From the NCBI GenBank assembly GCA_964235705.1, contig CAXSDP010000066.1, forward strand, positions 1 through 22,448: a stretch of DNA of 22,448 nucleotides, in the 5' to 3' direction. Below are positions 6,715 to 15,315 of this stretch, piece by piece; the first letter of the stretch is position 1; each line of letters opens with the position of its first letter. The DNA comes from RH-AL1 sp964235705. Its GTDB lineage: Bacteria; Pseudomonadota; Alphaproteobacteria; Rhizobiales; Beijerinckiaceae. The position numbers were made by a program, and so were the translations under genes. The notes under the pieces are model-generated. The model was not told the DNA's origin. It was given only the letters and a program-made list of their open reading frames with translations, and did not search any database.

Positions 6715-7624
6715 ATGTCGGACGATCCTGGCATTCCTACCTTCGATCAGCTTCGCGTGCTCATCACGGTCGTCGAGGTCGGAAGCTTCGCGGCGGCGGC
6801 CCGCAAGCTGAACCGCGCGACCTCGGTCATCAGCTACACGATCGCCAACCTGGAAGCGCAGCTGGGCCTGACCCTGTTCGATCGCCCGACGACGCGAAAA
6901 CCGCGCTTGACCTCGGCCGGTCGCATCGTGCTGGACGAGGCGCGCATCCTCGCCAACGGAGTGAGTGGCCTGCGCGCCAAGGTGAAGGGGGATGTTGCAC
7001 GGCCTGGAGGGCGAGCTTCACGTCGTGCTCGACTCCTTGCTGCCGGGCGAACGCGTGGTCGACGCGCTGACCGCCTTCCTCGCCGTGTTCCCGACGGTGC
7101 GGCTCCCCCTTCACGTGGAAACGCTCGGGGCCGTCACCGGCCTCGTGCTCGGCAAGGTTGCCTCTCTCGGCGTCAGCGGCCCTTTCCTGGACGACACCGA
7201 CGACCTGGAGCGCGTCAGCGCCGGCAGCCTCAGGATGGTGCCCGTCGCGGCGCCCGGCCACCCGCTCACCTCACCCCCGTCCGGCGGCCACGCACCGGGC
7301 GCCGGACGCGGGCACATCCAGCTCGTCGTCTACGACCGCTCACCGTTGGCCGCCGGACGTGACTTCAGCGTGGCCGGCCACCGCACCTGGCGGTTGGCGG
7401 ATCTCGCCTCCAAGCACATGCTGCTGAAGGCTGGGATCGGATGGGGCATGATGCCATGGTGGATGGTGGCCGGCGATGTCGAGAGCGGACGACTCCTGCA
7501 GCTCGTCGCGCCCGATCTGGTCGCGTTCGACGACCTGGTGGACCTGATCTATCGCACCGTCACGCCGCCCGGACCGGCGGCGGCGTGGCTGATGGAGCGC
7601 TTCAGGCGCCAGGTTGCCGAGTGA
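6715..7624 (+). pseudogene. LysR-family regulator, frameshifted
   Basis: The first frame from ATG 6715 encodes a LysR helix-turn-helix: FDQLRVLITVVEVGSFAAAA, RKLNRATSVISYTIANLEAQ, LGLTLFDRPTTRKPRLTSAG. After KVKG it leaves the family frame. A second frame from 6992 carries the effector domain (GLEGELHVVLDSLLPGERVV, LGVSGPFLDD, KAGIGWGMMPWWMV, AAWLMERFRR) to a TGA at 7622-7624. Dropping one G from the five-G run at 6987-6991 joins them into 302 residues, a normal LysR length. It is divergent from wrbA, so it is presumably the activator of the quinone-reduction genes. Either inactivated, mis-sequenced, or translated as two pieces, because the second frame begins with an ATG after an AAGG. Confidence 0.85.
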
Positions 7625-7638
7625 ACCTGCCATCGGGT

Positions 7639-9144
7639 CTATGACGAGGCGTCGCGCTGCAGGAACGGCAGGATGTCGTCGCGCATCGCCGCCAAGCGAG
7701 ATAGTCCCAGGCCGATCTCCCCGGCGTTGAAGGCCGAGAAGCCGAACAGCAGCCCTTGTCGCCGCCGCCGCGACACGTAGTAGGGCGATAAGGGTCGGAT
7801 TACCACGCGCCGCTCTGATGCCGCCCGCACGAGGCGCCGGTCGTCGGCCTGCTCGCTCAAGCCAAGGGTGACGTGGACGCCGGTGTCGGTCGCCGCGAAG
7901 GGTAGGGGTTGACCGAACAGGGTGTTCAATCCATCGATCAAGTGGGATTGACGAGCCCGGTACAGGCTTCGCATGCGGCGGACGTGCGAGGCGAGCAGGC
8001 CGCGCAGCATGAACTCCGACAGTACCATCTGCTCGATCAGCGACGCGTGCCGGTCCAGGATGGCACGCGCCTTCGCGAAGGCCTCGGCCTGGTCACGCGG
8101 CACGACCAGGTAGCCCAGCCTGAACGAGGGCAGCAGGATCTTAGAAAATGTGCCGAGATGGAAGGTCCGGCTCTCACCGTCGAGCCCGAAGACGGCCGGC
8201 AGCGACGTGCCCGCGTAGCGGAACTCGTTGTCGTAGTCGTCCTCGACGATCCAGGCGCCGCTCCGCCCGGCGAAGGAGAGCAGCGCCTGCCGCCGTTCCA
8301 TCGAGAGCGCGGGACCGAGGGGATAATGTCGCGAGGGACATGCCACGATCAGGCGAGGAACCGGATGACTTATGATCGCGTCCTCGATGCACATTCCATC
8401 CCCGTCCACCGACACCGGATAGACCGTCCCACCGTTCGCACCGACGACGGCCCGCGATCCGACGTAGCCGGGGTCCTCCAGCCAGACCGGGTCGCCCGGG
8501 TCCAGCATCATGCGGCAGACGAGGTCGAGGCTTTGCTGGGAGCCGGTGGTCACGATGACTTGCGCGTAGTCGCAGCGCATGCCGCGCGAGGCGTTGAGAT
8601 GCTGAGCGATGGCGCGGCGCAATGGCTCGTAGCCGGCATTGGAGGCGTCGGCGAGGATCTCGCCGGTCAACCGCCCCGAGGTCTCGTTCAACAGCCGTAG
8701 CCATGTCTTGATCGGAAATTCGCGGAGGTCGGGCACGTCGGGCATGAACGCCGTGGGACGCTCGGCGAACTCGCTGGTGGCCGACGACAGAATGCCTCTT
8801 CCGCGACGCGAGAGCGTGCGGAACGGATAAGCCTTGCCGTCGCGGAACTCGTCCGCCACCACGACACCCGTCCCGGTCGCGGCAGCTACGAAAGTGCCCG
8901 CTCCCACGCGGCTGGATAGGACGCCTTCCTGCGTCAAGGTCTCGAAGACCTGAAGCACGGTGTTGCGCGACACGCCGAGTTCCTCAGCGAATACGCGCGT
9001 CGATGGCAGCTTAGCGCCGAGCGGCATCCTGCCATCCTGAATGGCCTCCCGCAAACGATCGGCCACCTGTTTGTGAATTGGTTCTTGGGCCGCCCTGTCT
9101 AGATCGAGGGCAATGATAGAGCCTGTATGCGCTGTTTTTGGCAT
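7639..9144 (-). CDS. MocR/PdxR-family regulator of the downstream transport/catabolic cluster
   Basis: A 501-residue regulator. The GntR winged helix spans residues about 20-88 (EPIHKQVADRLREAIQDGRM then LPSTRVFAEELGVSRNTV). The aminotransferase-like domain follows, with EDDYDNEFRY at 301-310 and the PLP lysine K335 in GTFSKILLPSFRLGY. ATG 9144 is preferred; an in-frame TTG at 9159 would add five residues. AGGCGAG immediately precedes the ATG. It converges on the LysR gene (stops 14 bp apart) and is divergent from the ABC-transporter operon starting at 9373, which it most likely controls. MocR proteins respond to PLP, often as an adduct with an amine or amino acid, which hints at a nitrogenous inducer. 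It is only distantly similar to the MocR at 638-2095. Confidence 0.9.
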   Translation of the reverse strand: MPKTAHTGSIIALDLDRAAQEPIHKQVADRLREAIQDGRMPLGAKLPSTRVFAEELGVSRNTVLQVFETLTQEGVLSSRVGAGTFVAAATGTGVVVADEFRDGKAYPFRTLSRRGRGILSSATSEFAERPTAFMPDVPDLREFPIKTWLRLLNETSGRLTGEILADASNAGYEPLRRAIAQHLNASRGMRCDYAQVIVTTGSQQSLDLVCRMMLDPGDPVWLEDPGYVGSRAVVGANGGTVYPVSVDGDGMCIEDAIISHPVPRLIVACPSRHYPLGPALSMERRQALLSFAGRSGAWIVEDDYDNEFRYAGTSLPAVFGLDGESRTFHLGTFSKILLPSFRLGYLVVPRDQAEAFAKARAILDRHASLIEQMVLSEFMLRGLLASHVRRMRSLYRARQSHLIDGLNTLFGQPLPFAATDTGVHVTLGLSEQADDRRLVRAASERRVVIRPLSPYYVSRRRRQGLLFGFSAFNAGEIGLGLSRLAAMRDDILPFLQRDASS

Positions 9145-9169
9145 CTCGCCTATATACAAGCCAGATAGC

Positions 9170-9229
9170 CGAGAGATTTTCTACTCTCTAATCGTAATGG
9201 ACCCCCGTTTTAACCGAAAATGGCTCTCG
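9170..9229. promoter_or_regulatory. Divergent control region dyad upstream of MocR
   Basis: CGAGAG plus ATTTT at 9170-9180 is mirrored by AAAAT-GG-CTCTCG at 9217-9229, an imperfect dyad with a 2-bp insertion centred near 9199. A smaller dyad GAGAG (9171-9175) / CTCTC (9184-9188) lies inside the left part. The stretch is AT-richer than its surroundings and sits between the divergent MocR and transporter genes, so it is the likeliest operator/promoter zone. I cannot assign -35 and -10 boxes with confidence. Confidence 0.35.
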
Positions 9230-9292
9230 CGGTCTCCCGATTGGAACCTTAGCTCTTGGGGTGCTACTCGCATAGGCGCGGACAGGGGTTAA

Positions 9293-9372
9293 GTGACGAT
9301 GCCTCGCTCGAAGCGGGCGGCACTTTGCCCGCATCGTCACCGTGGGGCACCTTTCCTTAGGATCACGTCACG
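9293..9372 (+). promoter_or_regulatory. Structured 5' leader candidate with alternative pairing
   Basis: GTGACGATGC (9293-9302) and GCATCGTCAC (9331-9340) are perfect 10-bp inverted arms. Inside, CGCT (9305-9308)/AGCG (9312-9315) and GGC (9316-9318)/GCC (9327-9329) can form two small stems, giving a three-way-junction shape. The six bases CGTCAC of the right arm recur at 9366-9371, between the AGGA ribosome site (9359-9362) and the ATG at 9373. The left arm could therefore pair with either. This matches no riboswitch class I know. A DNA operator is an equally possible reading of the outer dyad. Confidence 0.4.
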
Positions 9373-10941
9373 ATGACCGCCAACAAACAAGCCATTCACG
9401 ATGTGCTGTCCCGCTACGACGCGAAGCAACTGAGCCGCCGCGATGTACTGATCTCGCTTGGTGTCCTCGGCGTATCGTCCGCCCTCGCTACCATGATTTT
9501 GCAATCGCCGCTGAAGGCCGCCGAGGCGCTGGAAGCGATCACTGGACCGGAAGAGCGGGCCTGGGCTCTCGCCAAAGCAATGGCGGTCAAGGCGAGTAAA
9601 AAAACGCTCACCGTACTGATTCCGACAGGATCAATCGGTAACCTGAGGCCGTATGTCGACAAGTGGAAGAATGAACTCGGCATCCAACTCGAGTTCATCG
9701 AGGAACCAGACGAAGTCGTCCACAGCAAAGGGATGCAGGAGGCGGTAGCCAAGACGGGCCGCTACGACGTCATGATGCCAACCGCGATGTCCTATCCCGA
9801 TTGGATCGACTCTGGCGTGATCTTTGACCTGACCGACTGGACGGACAAGCATGGTCCGGACCTGTTCCATAAGGAATGGGGCGTCGTCTTTCCCACCAGC
9901 CACCACGCGCAGCTGTACAATGGCCGCGTGGCCGGTCTCGCCTGCGACGGCGATCAGATCACGCTTCTGTGCCGGGACGACTACCTCAAAAATCCCGACA
10001 AGATGAAAGCGTTCGCCGATAAACACGGCCGTCCACTCGCCTTGCCGAAGACCTGGAAAGAGTATTTCGATCTTGCACAGTTCATGCACGATCCGGCGAA
10101 CAAGTTCTTTGGTAGCCTTGAATATCGATCACGCTACTACGTCAAGTGGATGTTCATGCAGCGCCTCGCGTCCAAGGGGCGGCTGTGGTTCGACGGCAAC
10201 CTGAATCCCACGTTCAATTCGGACGAGGGTGTCGCCGCTCTCGAGGACATGCTGGCCGTCAACCAATACCTGCATCCCGACGCATTCAGCTTCACGTGGT
10301 CGTCGAACTACAACGCTTTCGGCCGGGGTGAGGGGTTCATGAACATCGTCTGGCCGTCGGGCTTCAAATATGCCAAGGCGCCCTCGACGGGTCCGGCGAC
10401 GACGGGGAAAATCGCCGCCACCGTCATGCCTGCCGACACGCTGAAGGATGGTACGCTTCTCTACACAAGCATGTTCTGCTGGGGTTACGGCTACGCGGTT
10501 TCCAAGTACTCGGCCAATCCCGATCTGGCCTATGCCTATTCGCAGTGGATGACCTCGCCCACCATCTCGATGGATGCGATCCCTTACCTCGGGGGCTACG
10601 CCGATCCGATCCGCATCAACCATATGCTGTCCCCGACCCAGCGCATGGTTGACACTTATTCGCCTGATTACTTGAAAACGCTTTACAAGAACATGGTCAA
10701 CACCGTTCCGGACTTCTGCCTACCGGGCGGCTTCGAGTATCAGGATGCTCTCGACAAGGAAGTTCATTCCTGCATGACGGGCGACAAGAGACCGAAACAG
10801 GCGCTCGACGATGCCGCTCGCGCCTTCGAGCGGATCACGCGACGCGTCGGTAAGGACAAGGTCAGGACGTCCTGGCTGTCCCTCGCCAAGAACCTTGCCG
10901 ACCCGATCAAGAGGGCGAGCGGGGCGGACAAGTGGGCGTGA
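9373..10941 (+). CDS. Tat-exported ABC solute-binding protein (family 1, GlpV-like)
   Basis: A 522-residue periplasmic binding protein. The N-terminus carries a twin-arginine signal, S21-R-R-D-V-L, followed by a hydrophobic stretch at about 25-44 and a probable cleavage near residue 50. The mature part has a type 1 binding-protein layout: LTVLIPTGSIGNLRPYVDKW, YDVMMPTAMSYPDWIDSGVI, NYNAFGRGEGFMNIVWPSGF and FCWGYGYAVSKYSANPDLAY. The large size and the pairing with two different ATPases resemble the GlpV protein of rhizobial GlpSTPQV glycerol importers, but the neighbours suggest another substrate. AGGA lies 10 nt before the ATG. First gene of the co-directional cluster. Confidence 0.85.
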   Translation: MTANKQAIHDVLSRYDAKQLSRRDVLISLGVLGVSSALATMILQSPLKAAEALEAITGPEERAWALAKAMAVKASKKTLTVLIPTGSIGNLRPYVDKWKNELGIQLEFIEEPDEVVHSKGMQEAVAKTGRYDVMMPTAMSYPDWIDSGVIFDLTDWTDKHGPDLFHKEWGVVFPTSHHAQLYNGRVAGLACDGDQITLLCRDDYLKNPDKMKAFADKHGRPLALPKTWKEYFDLAQFMHDPANKFFGSLEYRSRYYVKWMFMQRLASKGRLWFDGNLNPTFNSDEGVAALEDMLAVNQYLHPDAFSFTWSSNYNAFGRGEGFMNIVWPSGFKYAKAPSTGPATTGKIAATVMPADTLKDGTLLYTSMFCWGYGYAVSKYSANPDLAYAYSQWMTSPTISMDAIPYLGGYADPIRINHMLSPTQRMVDTYSPDYLKTLYKNMVNTVPDFCLPGGFEYQDALDKEVHSCMTGDKRPKQALDDAARAFERITRRVGKDKVRTSWLSLAKNLADPIKRASGADKWA

Positions 10942-11008
10942 GGACCTGCATCCTCGCCAGCCGCAGCGCGCCATGCAGCGGGGTCGCTCGTCGCTGCCCA
11001 AGCCCGAA

Positions 11009-11989
11009 ATGACCGTTCTAACCGGTGACATCGCGCGAGGGGCGGACCCCGCGTCGACCGCCACCCAGCTGGATCCTGGAACCCGCGTATCCCGACGACG
11101 CGGGATCGGCCTGGGGCGCCTGATGACCCTGCCAGGCCAGGTCGTGTCGATCCTGGTGCTGATCGTCCCGCTGCTCGTCGCTCTCTATATGAGCTTCACC
11201 GACTGGGCGCCGACCCGGGGATCGCTGCTGCAAGCTCGGTTCGTCGGCTTCGACAACTACGCCGATCTCCTGATCTACGACACGCGTTTCATCGAGGCCG
11301 TCATCCGGACGATCCTGCTGTCGGTCATCTGCCTCAGCCTCGAGTTCGCTCTGGGGCTCGGTCTCGCCGTCCTGTTCCTGCGGGAGTTCCGCGGCAAGGC
11401 GATCCTGTTCTCGGCGTTCCTTACCCCGATGATGATCCTGCCCGTGGTGGTCGGCTACACGTTCTGGATGCTGTTCCAGTCAAATGGCCCGATCAACCAG
11501 ATCATCACCATCCTGTTCGGCGCTGAGGCCGCGCCCGAGTGGTTCCGCAACGCACCGCTGGCGATGATCGCGGTCATCGTCACCGAGGTCTGGCACTGGA
11601 CGCCGCTGTTCTTCCTGATCCTGCTGTCGGGCCTCAACGCGGTTCCAGAGAACCCGATCAGGGCGGCCGTCGTGTTGGGCGCGAGCCCGCGTCAGATCTT
11701 CTGGCGCATCGTGCTGCCCATGTTGAAGCCGGTGATCATCGTGGCCTTCGTCATCCGCGCGATGGAGATCGTCAAGCTCTTCGACGAAGTCTTCATGCTG
11801 ACGCGCGGCGGGCCCGGCACCTCGACCGAAACCATCAGCCTTTACATCTACAAGCTTGCCTTCAACGATTTCCAGCTCGCCTACGGCGCCGCTGCGGCCT
11901 TCCTGGTGCTGGTTGGGACCTTGTTGTTCATCCATCTGCTGCTGGCACCGGTGCGCGAACAACTCCTGCGGGGACGGTCCACATGCTGA
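11009..11989 (+). CDS. ABC transporter permease (CUT1 type, first subunit)
   Basis: A 326-residue inner-membrane permease with about six membrane segments, the first being VSILVLIVPLLVALYMSF. The cytoplasmic coupling loop reads RAAVVLGASPRQIFWRIVLP, matching the EAA motif of binding-protein-dependent permeases. The frame is open back to 10811, inside the solute-binding gene, but the preceding translation is low-complexity and basic. ATG 11009 gives a family-like N-terminus; ATG 10973 is the alternative, and neither has a strong ribosome site. The stop overlaps the next permease start in ATGCTGA (11983-11989), so the two subunits are translationally coupled. Confidence 0.87.
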   Translation: MTVLTGDIARGADPASTATQLDPGTRVSRRRGIGLGRLMTLPGQVVSILVLIVPLLVALYMSFTDWAPTRGSLLQARFVGFDNYADLLIYDTRFIEAVIRTILLSVICLSLEFALGLGLAVLFLREFRGKAILFSAFLTPMMILPVVVGYTFWMLFQSNGPINQIITILFGAEAAPEWFRNAPLAMIAVIVTEVWHWTPLFFLILLSGLNAVPENPIRAAVVLGASPRQIFWRIVLPMLKPVIIVAFVIRAMEIVKLFDEVFMLTRGGPGTSTETISLYIYKLAFNDFQLAYGAAAAFLVLVGTLLFIHLLLAPVREQLLRGRSTC

Positions 11990-12843
11990 CCCCACGTCTT
12001 GGCTGGCCGCTTGCGCTCGTTCTCACGGCGGCACTCGTCGTGACGCTGTTCCCGGTCTTCTGGATCGTAATGACCTCGATCAAGCCGCCGACGGAATGGA
12101 ACACGGTGCCGGCGATCTGGATCCCGTCCAAGCCGACGCCGCTCAACTACCGGACGTTGTTCGATCCAGACGCCCTGCGCGAATACGGGGTTGGCGGCGT
12201 CAGTCAAACCGCGACAGGCGCGGTCTTCGGGTCGATCCTGGCGTCCGTGACCTCCACGATCCTCTCGGTCGCGATCGGGCTGTTCGCAGCTATCGGCTTG
12301 TCGCGATACGGGCGTGGTGGCCGGGCGACGCCGCTCATCATCCTGTCAGGCCGGATGTTCCCGCCCGCCGCCATCGCGGTGCCCATCGTGATCATCTTCG
12401 CCAATGTCGGCCTAATTGACACGTACACCGGGCTGATCGCCATCTATGTCGCCGTCACTCTGCCGTTCTCGACCTGGATGCTCAAGAGCTTTGTGGACGA
12501 CCTCCCGCGCGAGATCGAAGAGGCCGCGATGATCGACGGTCGCTCGCGGCTCAACGCGCACCTCACCGTCACGATTCCGCTCATTCGCGGCGGCCTTTTC
12601 GCGACGGTCATGTTCATCTTCATCCTGAACTGGTCGGAGTTCATGTTCGCACTGGTCCTGGCCTACACGAACGTCACCACGATCCCCGTCCAGCTCGCCA
12701 AATACGTCACCGCGACCGCCGGCACCCTCTATGGCGTGCAGGCGGCGCTTGCGGTGCTGGCGATGACACCGCTCGTGATCGGCGGTTTCATGATCCAGTC
12801 CCATCTGGCGCGCGGCATGACGTTCGGGGCCATCAAGCGATGA
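11983..12843 (+). CDS. ABC transporter permease (CUT1 type, second subunit)
   Basis: A 286-residue permease of the MalG type. It starts MLTPRLGWPLALVLTAALVV with a membrane segment ending LFPVFWIVMTSIKPPTEW, a typical CUT1 second-permease N-terminus. The EAA loop is EIEEAAMIDGRSRLNAHLTV followed by TIPLIRGG, near residues 182-205. The ATG at 11983 overlaps the end of the first permease by seven bases, and the stop overlaps the ATPase start in ATGA (12840-12843). It should pair with the first permease to form the channel for the GlpV-like binding protein. The frame is open upstream into the first permease, but that part is out-of-frame shadow. Confidence 0.9.
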   Translation: MLTPRLGWPLALVLTAALVVTLFPVFWIVMTSIKPPTEWNTVPAIWIPSKPTPLNYRTLFDPDALREYGVGGVSQTATGAVFGSILASVTSTILSVAIGLFAAIGLSRYGRGGRATPLIILSGRMFPPAAIAVPIVIIFANVGLIDTYTGLIAIYVAVTLPFSTWMLKSFVDDLPREIEEAAMIDGRSRLNAHLTVTIPLIRGGLFATVMFIFILNWSEFMFALVLAYTNVTTIPVQLAKYVTATAGTLYGVQAALAVLAMTPLVIGGFMIQSHLARGMTFGAIKR

Positions 12844-13934
12844 CGGAGCGCCCGAAGCTCAAACTGATCAAAGTCACGAAGGAGTTTCACGACGGGTCGG
12901 TGGCCGCGGTCGACGGCATCGACCTCGCCGTCGAGCCCGGTGAAACCCTCGCGCTACTCGGCTCCTCCGGTTGTGGCAAGTCCACCACGCTCAACATGAT
13001 CGTTGGCCTTGAACAGCCGACGTCGGGCGACATCCGGATCGACGGCAAGTCGGTGCTCGGCGTGCCGCCGGGGCGCCGCGATGTCGGGTTGGTGTTCCAG
13101 GATTACGCGGTCTTCACCCACATGAGCGTGCGCCAGAATCTCGCCTTCGGGCTCGCGGTGCGCGGGGCGGGGAAGACGGACATCGCCCGTGCGGTCGGCG
13201 ATGCTGCCGAGTTGCTCGGCATCCGCGACCGGCTCGACGTCAAGGCCGGCACGCTCGGCGGCTCCGAGCTGCAGCGGATCGCCATCGGGCGCACCCTGGT
13301 GACGCGGCCCTCTATCTTGCTCCTCGACGAGCCGCTCTCGAACCTGGAAGCGGCCGCTCGGCTCGCCATGCGCCGCGAGCTTCGCCGTCTACAAAAAGAG
13401 ATCGGGCTGACGATCATCTACGTTACCCACGATCAGATCGAGGCGCTGTCGCTCGCCGACCGCATCGCGGTCATGAACGCCGGCAAGATCCAGCAGGTGC
13501 AGCGGACCTCCCTGATCTGCGAGCGGCCCGACAATGTTTTCGTGGCCGGCTTCCTGGGATCGCCACCTATGAACCTGCTGCGCGGTACCCTCAAGCAAGG
13601 GGCCGCTGGTCCGGTCTTCGACCGTGACGGCTTCACGCTGCCGGTCATTTGGCCGCTTCACTCCGGTGCATCCGGCGCGACCGTCACGCTCGGCATCCGC
13701 CCGGAGTCGCTTCGCATCGCGACCGCCGTGAACGAAGGCATCGCGGGGCGTGTGGTCGCCGTGGAACCGCGCGGCGGCGAAGCGGTGGTCACCGTCGAGA
13801 GCGGCTCCGTGCGCCTCAAGGTGGTCACGGCCGCGATCGGCCGGCCGCGCGAGGGTGCGGCGGTAGGCCTCTTCGCGGACCCCGAGAGCTTCGTCTTGTT
13901 CAACGGCGAGACCGGCCGCCGGATCGCCGCTTGA
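12840..13934 (+). CDS. ABC transporter ATPase 1 (MalK/UgpC/GlpS-T type), degenerate signature
   Basis: A 364-residue nucleotide-binding subunit with a C-terminal MalK-like beta domain (about 235-364). Walker A is GSSGCGKST at 41-49, the Q-loop is VFQDYA with Q87, Walker B is ILLLDE at 159-164 and the switch histidine is H197 in YVTHDQ. The signature motif, normally LSGGQ, is LGGSE at 139-143 followed by LQRIAIGR, so the key serine and glycine order is altered. In a heterodimer this motif would serve the partner's ATP site. The ATG overlaps the permease stop (ATGA). The second ATPase follows after 25 bp. Confidence 0.9.
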   Translation: MTERPKLKLIKVTKEFHDGSVAAVDGIDLAVEPGETLALLGSSGCGKSTTLNMIVGLEQPTSGDIRIDGKSVLGVPPGRRDVGLVFQDYAVFTHMSVRQNLAFGLAVRGAGKTDIARAVGDAAELLGIRDRLDVKAGTLGGSELQRIAIGRTLVTRPSILLLDEPLSNLEAAARLAMRRELRRLQKEIGLTIIYVTHDQIEALSLADRIAVMNAGKIQQVQRTSLICERPDNVFVAGFLGSPPMNLLRGTLKQGAAGPVFDRDGFTLPVIWPLHSGASGATVTLGIRPESLRIATAVNEGIAGRVVAVEPRGGEAVVTVESGSVRLKVVTAAIGRPREGAAVGLFADPESFVLFNGETGRRIAA

Positions 13935-13959
13935 GCATGCCAGAACCAGGACGGCCGCC

Positions 13960-15066
13960 ATGGCCCAAGCGCCCGTCGGCGGCGCGCCGGCCCTTCGCGT
14001 CGAAGGCCTGAGCAAGCGCTTTGGCAAGACGCAAGCGCTCGCGGACATGAACCTGAGTGTACCGCAGGGATCCTTGGTGGTCCTGCTCGGCCCGGCCGGC
14101 GCGGGCAAGACCACGACCTTGCGCCTCATCGCTGGGCTGGAGCGCCCGGACGCGGGTTGGATCGCCATACGCGGCACTGACGTCACGGGTTCGCAGCCCA
14201 AGGACCGCGACGTCGCGATGATCTTCGACAATCTGGCGCTCTATCCGAACCGCACCGGCTTCGGCAACATCGCCAGCCCCCTGGCGATCCGTCGAACGCC
14301 GCGTGACGCGATCGAGGTGCAAGTCAAGGCGATGGCGGCCACGCTGCGCGTCGCGCACGTTCTCCACCGGCTACCTAGGACGATGAGCGGCGGCGAGCGG
14401 CAGCGCGTGGCACTCGGGCGGGCGCTCGTCCGGAACCCGGGCCTATTCCTGCTCGACGAACCGCTTTCCAGCCTGGACGCGATGCTCCGGATCGAACTGC
14501 GTGCCGAACTGAAACGGCTCCAGCGCGAGTCGGGTCACACGTTTCTGATGGCCACGCCGGATTTTGCGGAGGCCATGGCGGTTGCCGACACCGTCGTCAT
14601 GCTGCGGGCCGGACGCGTGGTTCAGGTGGCCGACGCCCAAACCCTCTACGATGCTCCAGCGGACCGGGACGTCGCGCGCTTCGTGGGCGCGCCGGAGATC
14701 AACCTGCTGCCCGCCAGCATCCGCGACGCACCATCGGGGATGTTCCACTTGGCCGGAGGCACCGTTCCGGTCCCATCCCACCTCGTCGCACCGCTGTCCG
14801 CGTCCGGTCCGGATTTCGAGGCGGGCATCCGGCCGGAGCACATCACCCTCGCCGACCCTGCCGCGGCATGCGTGCGAGGGGGACTCGTCGACGTCGAGCC
14901 GTTGGGACAGAAGTCCGCGCTGACGGTCCGCGTTGAGGCGGCCGAGATCCGGGTCGTAACGCAGATGTCCGCGGCCCGCGCGCTGCGGATCGGTGAAGCC
15001 TTGGGCCTCGTCATTGCGACCGATCACGCGGTGGCGTTCGACCGCGCGAGCGGGGCGCGACTGTGA
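13960..15066 (+). CDS. ABC transporter ATPase 2 (GlpS/T type), degenerate Q- and H-loops
   Basis: A 368-residue subunit. Walker A is GPAGAGKTT at 44-52, the signature is an intact MSGGE at 142-146 and Walker B is LFLLDE at 162-167. Two usually invariant positions differ: the Q-loop reads MIFDNLALYP with Asp at position 90 instead of Gln, and the H-loop reads MATPDFAEA with Pro200 instead of His. The C-terminal part (about 235-368) is a MalK-type regulatory domain. AGGA precedes the ATG by about 9 nt. Together with ATPase 1 it resembles the paired GlpS/GlpT arrangement of rhizobial glycerol importers. It is the last transporter subunit before the catabolic genes. Confidence 0.9.
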   Translation: MAQAPVGGAPALRVEGLSKRFGKTQALADMNLSVPQGSLVVLLGPAGAGKTTTLRLIAGLERPDAGWIAIRGTDVTGSQPKDRDVAMIFDNLALYPNRTGFGNIASPLAIRRTPRDAIEVQVKAMAATLRVAHVLHRLPRTMSGGERQRVALGRALVRNPGLFLLDEPLSSLDAMLRIELRAELKRLQRESGHTFLMATPDFAEAMAVADTVVMLRAGRVVQVADAQTLYDAPADRDVARFVGAPEINLLPASIRDAPSGMFHLAGGTVPVPSHLVAPLSASGPDFEAGIRPEHITLADPAAACVRGGLVDVEPLGQKSALTVRVEAAEIRVVTQMSAARALRIGEALGLVIATDHAVAFDRASGARL

Positions 15067-15315
15067 GACCGGGGATGGGACACGGTCCGGTGCGCCAGAG
15101 CACGGGTAGGCGGCCGCCCCACCGAGTGGCACTCGAACTCAAGCAAAAATGGTTCTGCCGCGATGGATCGAACGAACTTATGAGAGGACGGTCACGGCGA
15201 GGCGACGGCCGGCGGCGCGCGATCTTCACCCTCTCAACTTGTTGATCGGTTTTTCAGCAAGAACCGTCGGCACGTCTATCCGTCCGTCTGGACAGTCCAA
15301 CATCCAGGAACACTG
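15067..15315. other. Intergenic gap between transporter and catabolic genes
   Basis: A 249-bp stretch without a supported gene. The longest frames are short and lack family features. AT-richer sequence around 15236-15275 could hold a secondary promoter for the glutamine amidotransferase gene, but I cannot define boxes. No terminator hairpin with a T-run is visible, so read-through from the ATPase gene is possible. Confidence 0.4.

Noticed and set aside
9293..9340. Rho-independent terminator reading of the 10-bp inverted repeat
   Set aside because: The 28-nt interior is too long for a simple terminator hairpin and no T-run follows the right arm.
15127..15144. Sigma-54-like TGGCAC element before the glutamine amidotransferase gene
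   Set aside because: The matching TTGC element is absent at the required spacing.
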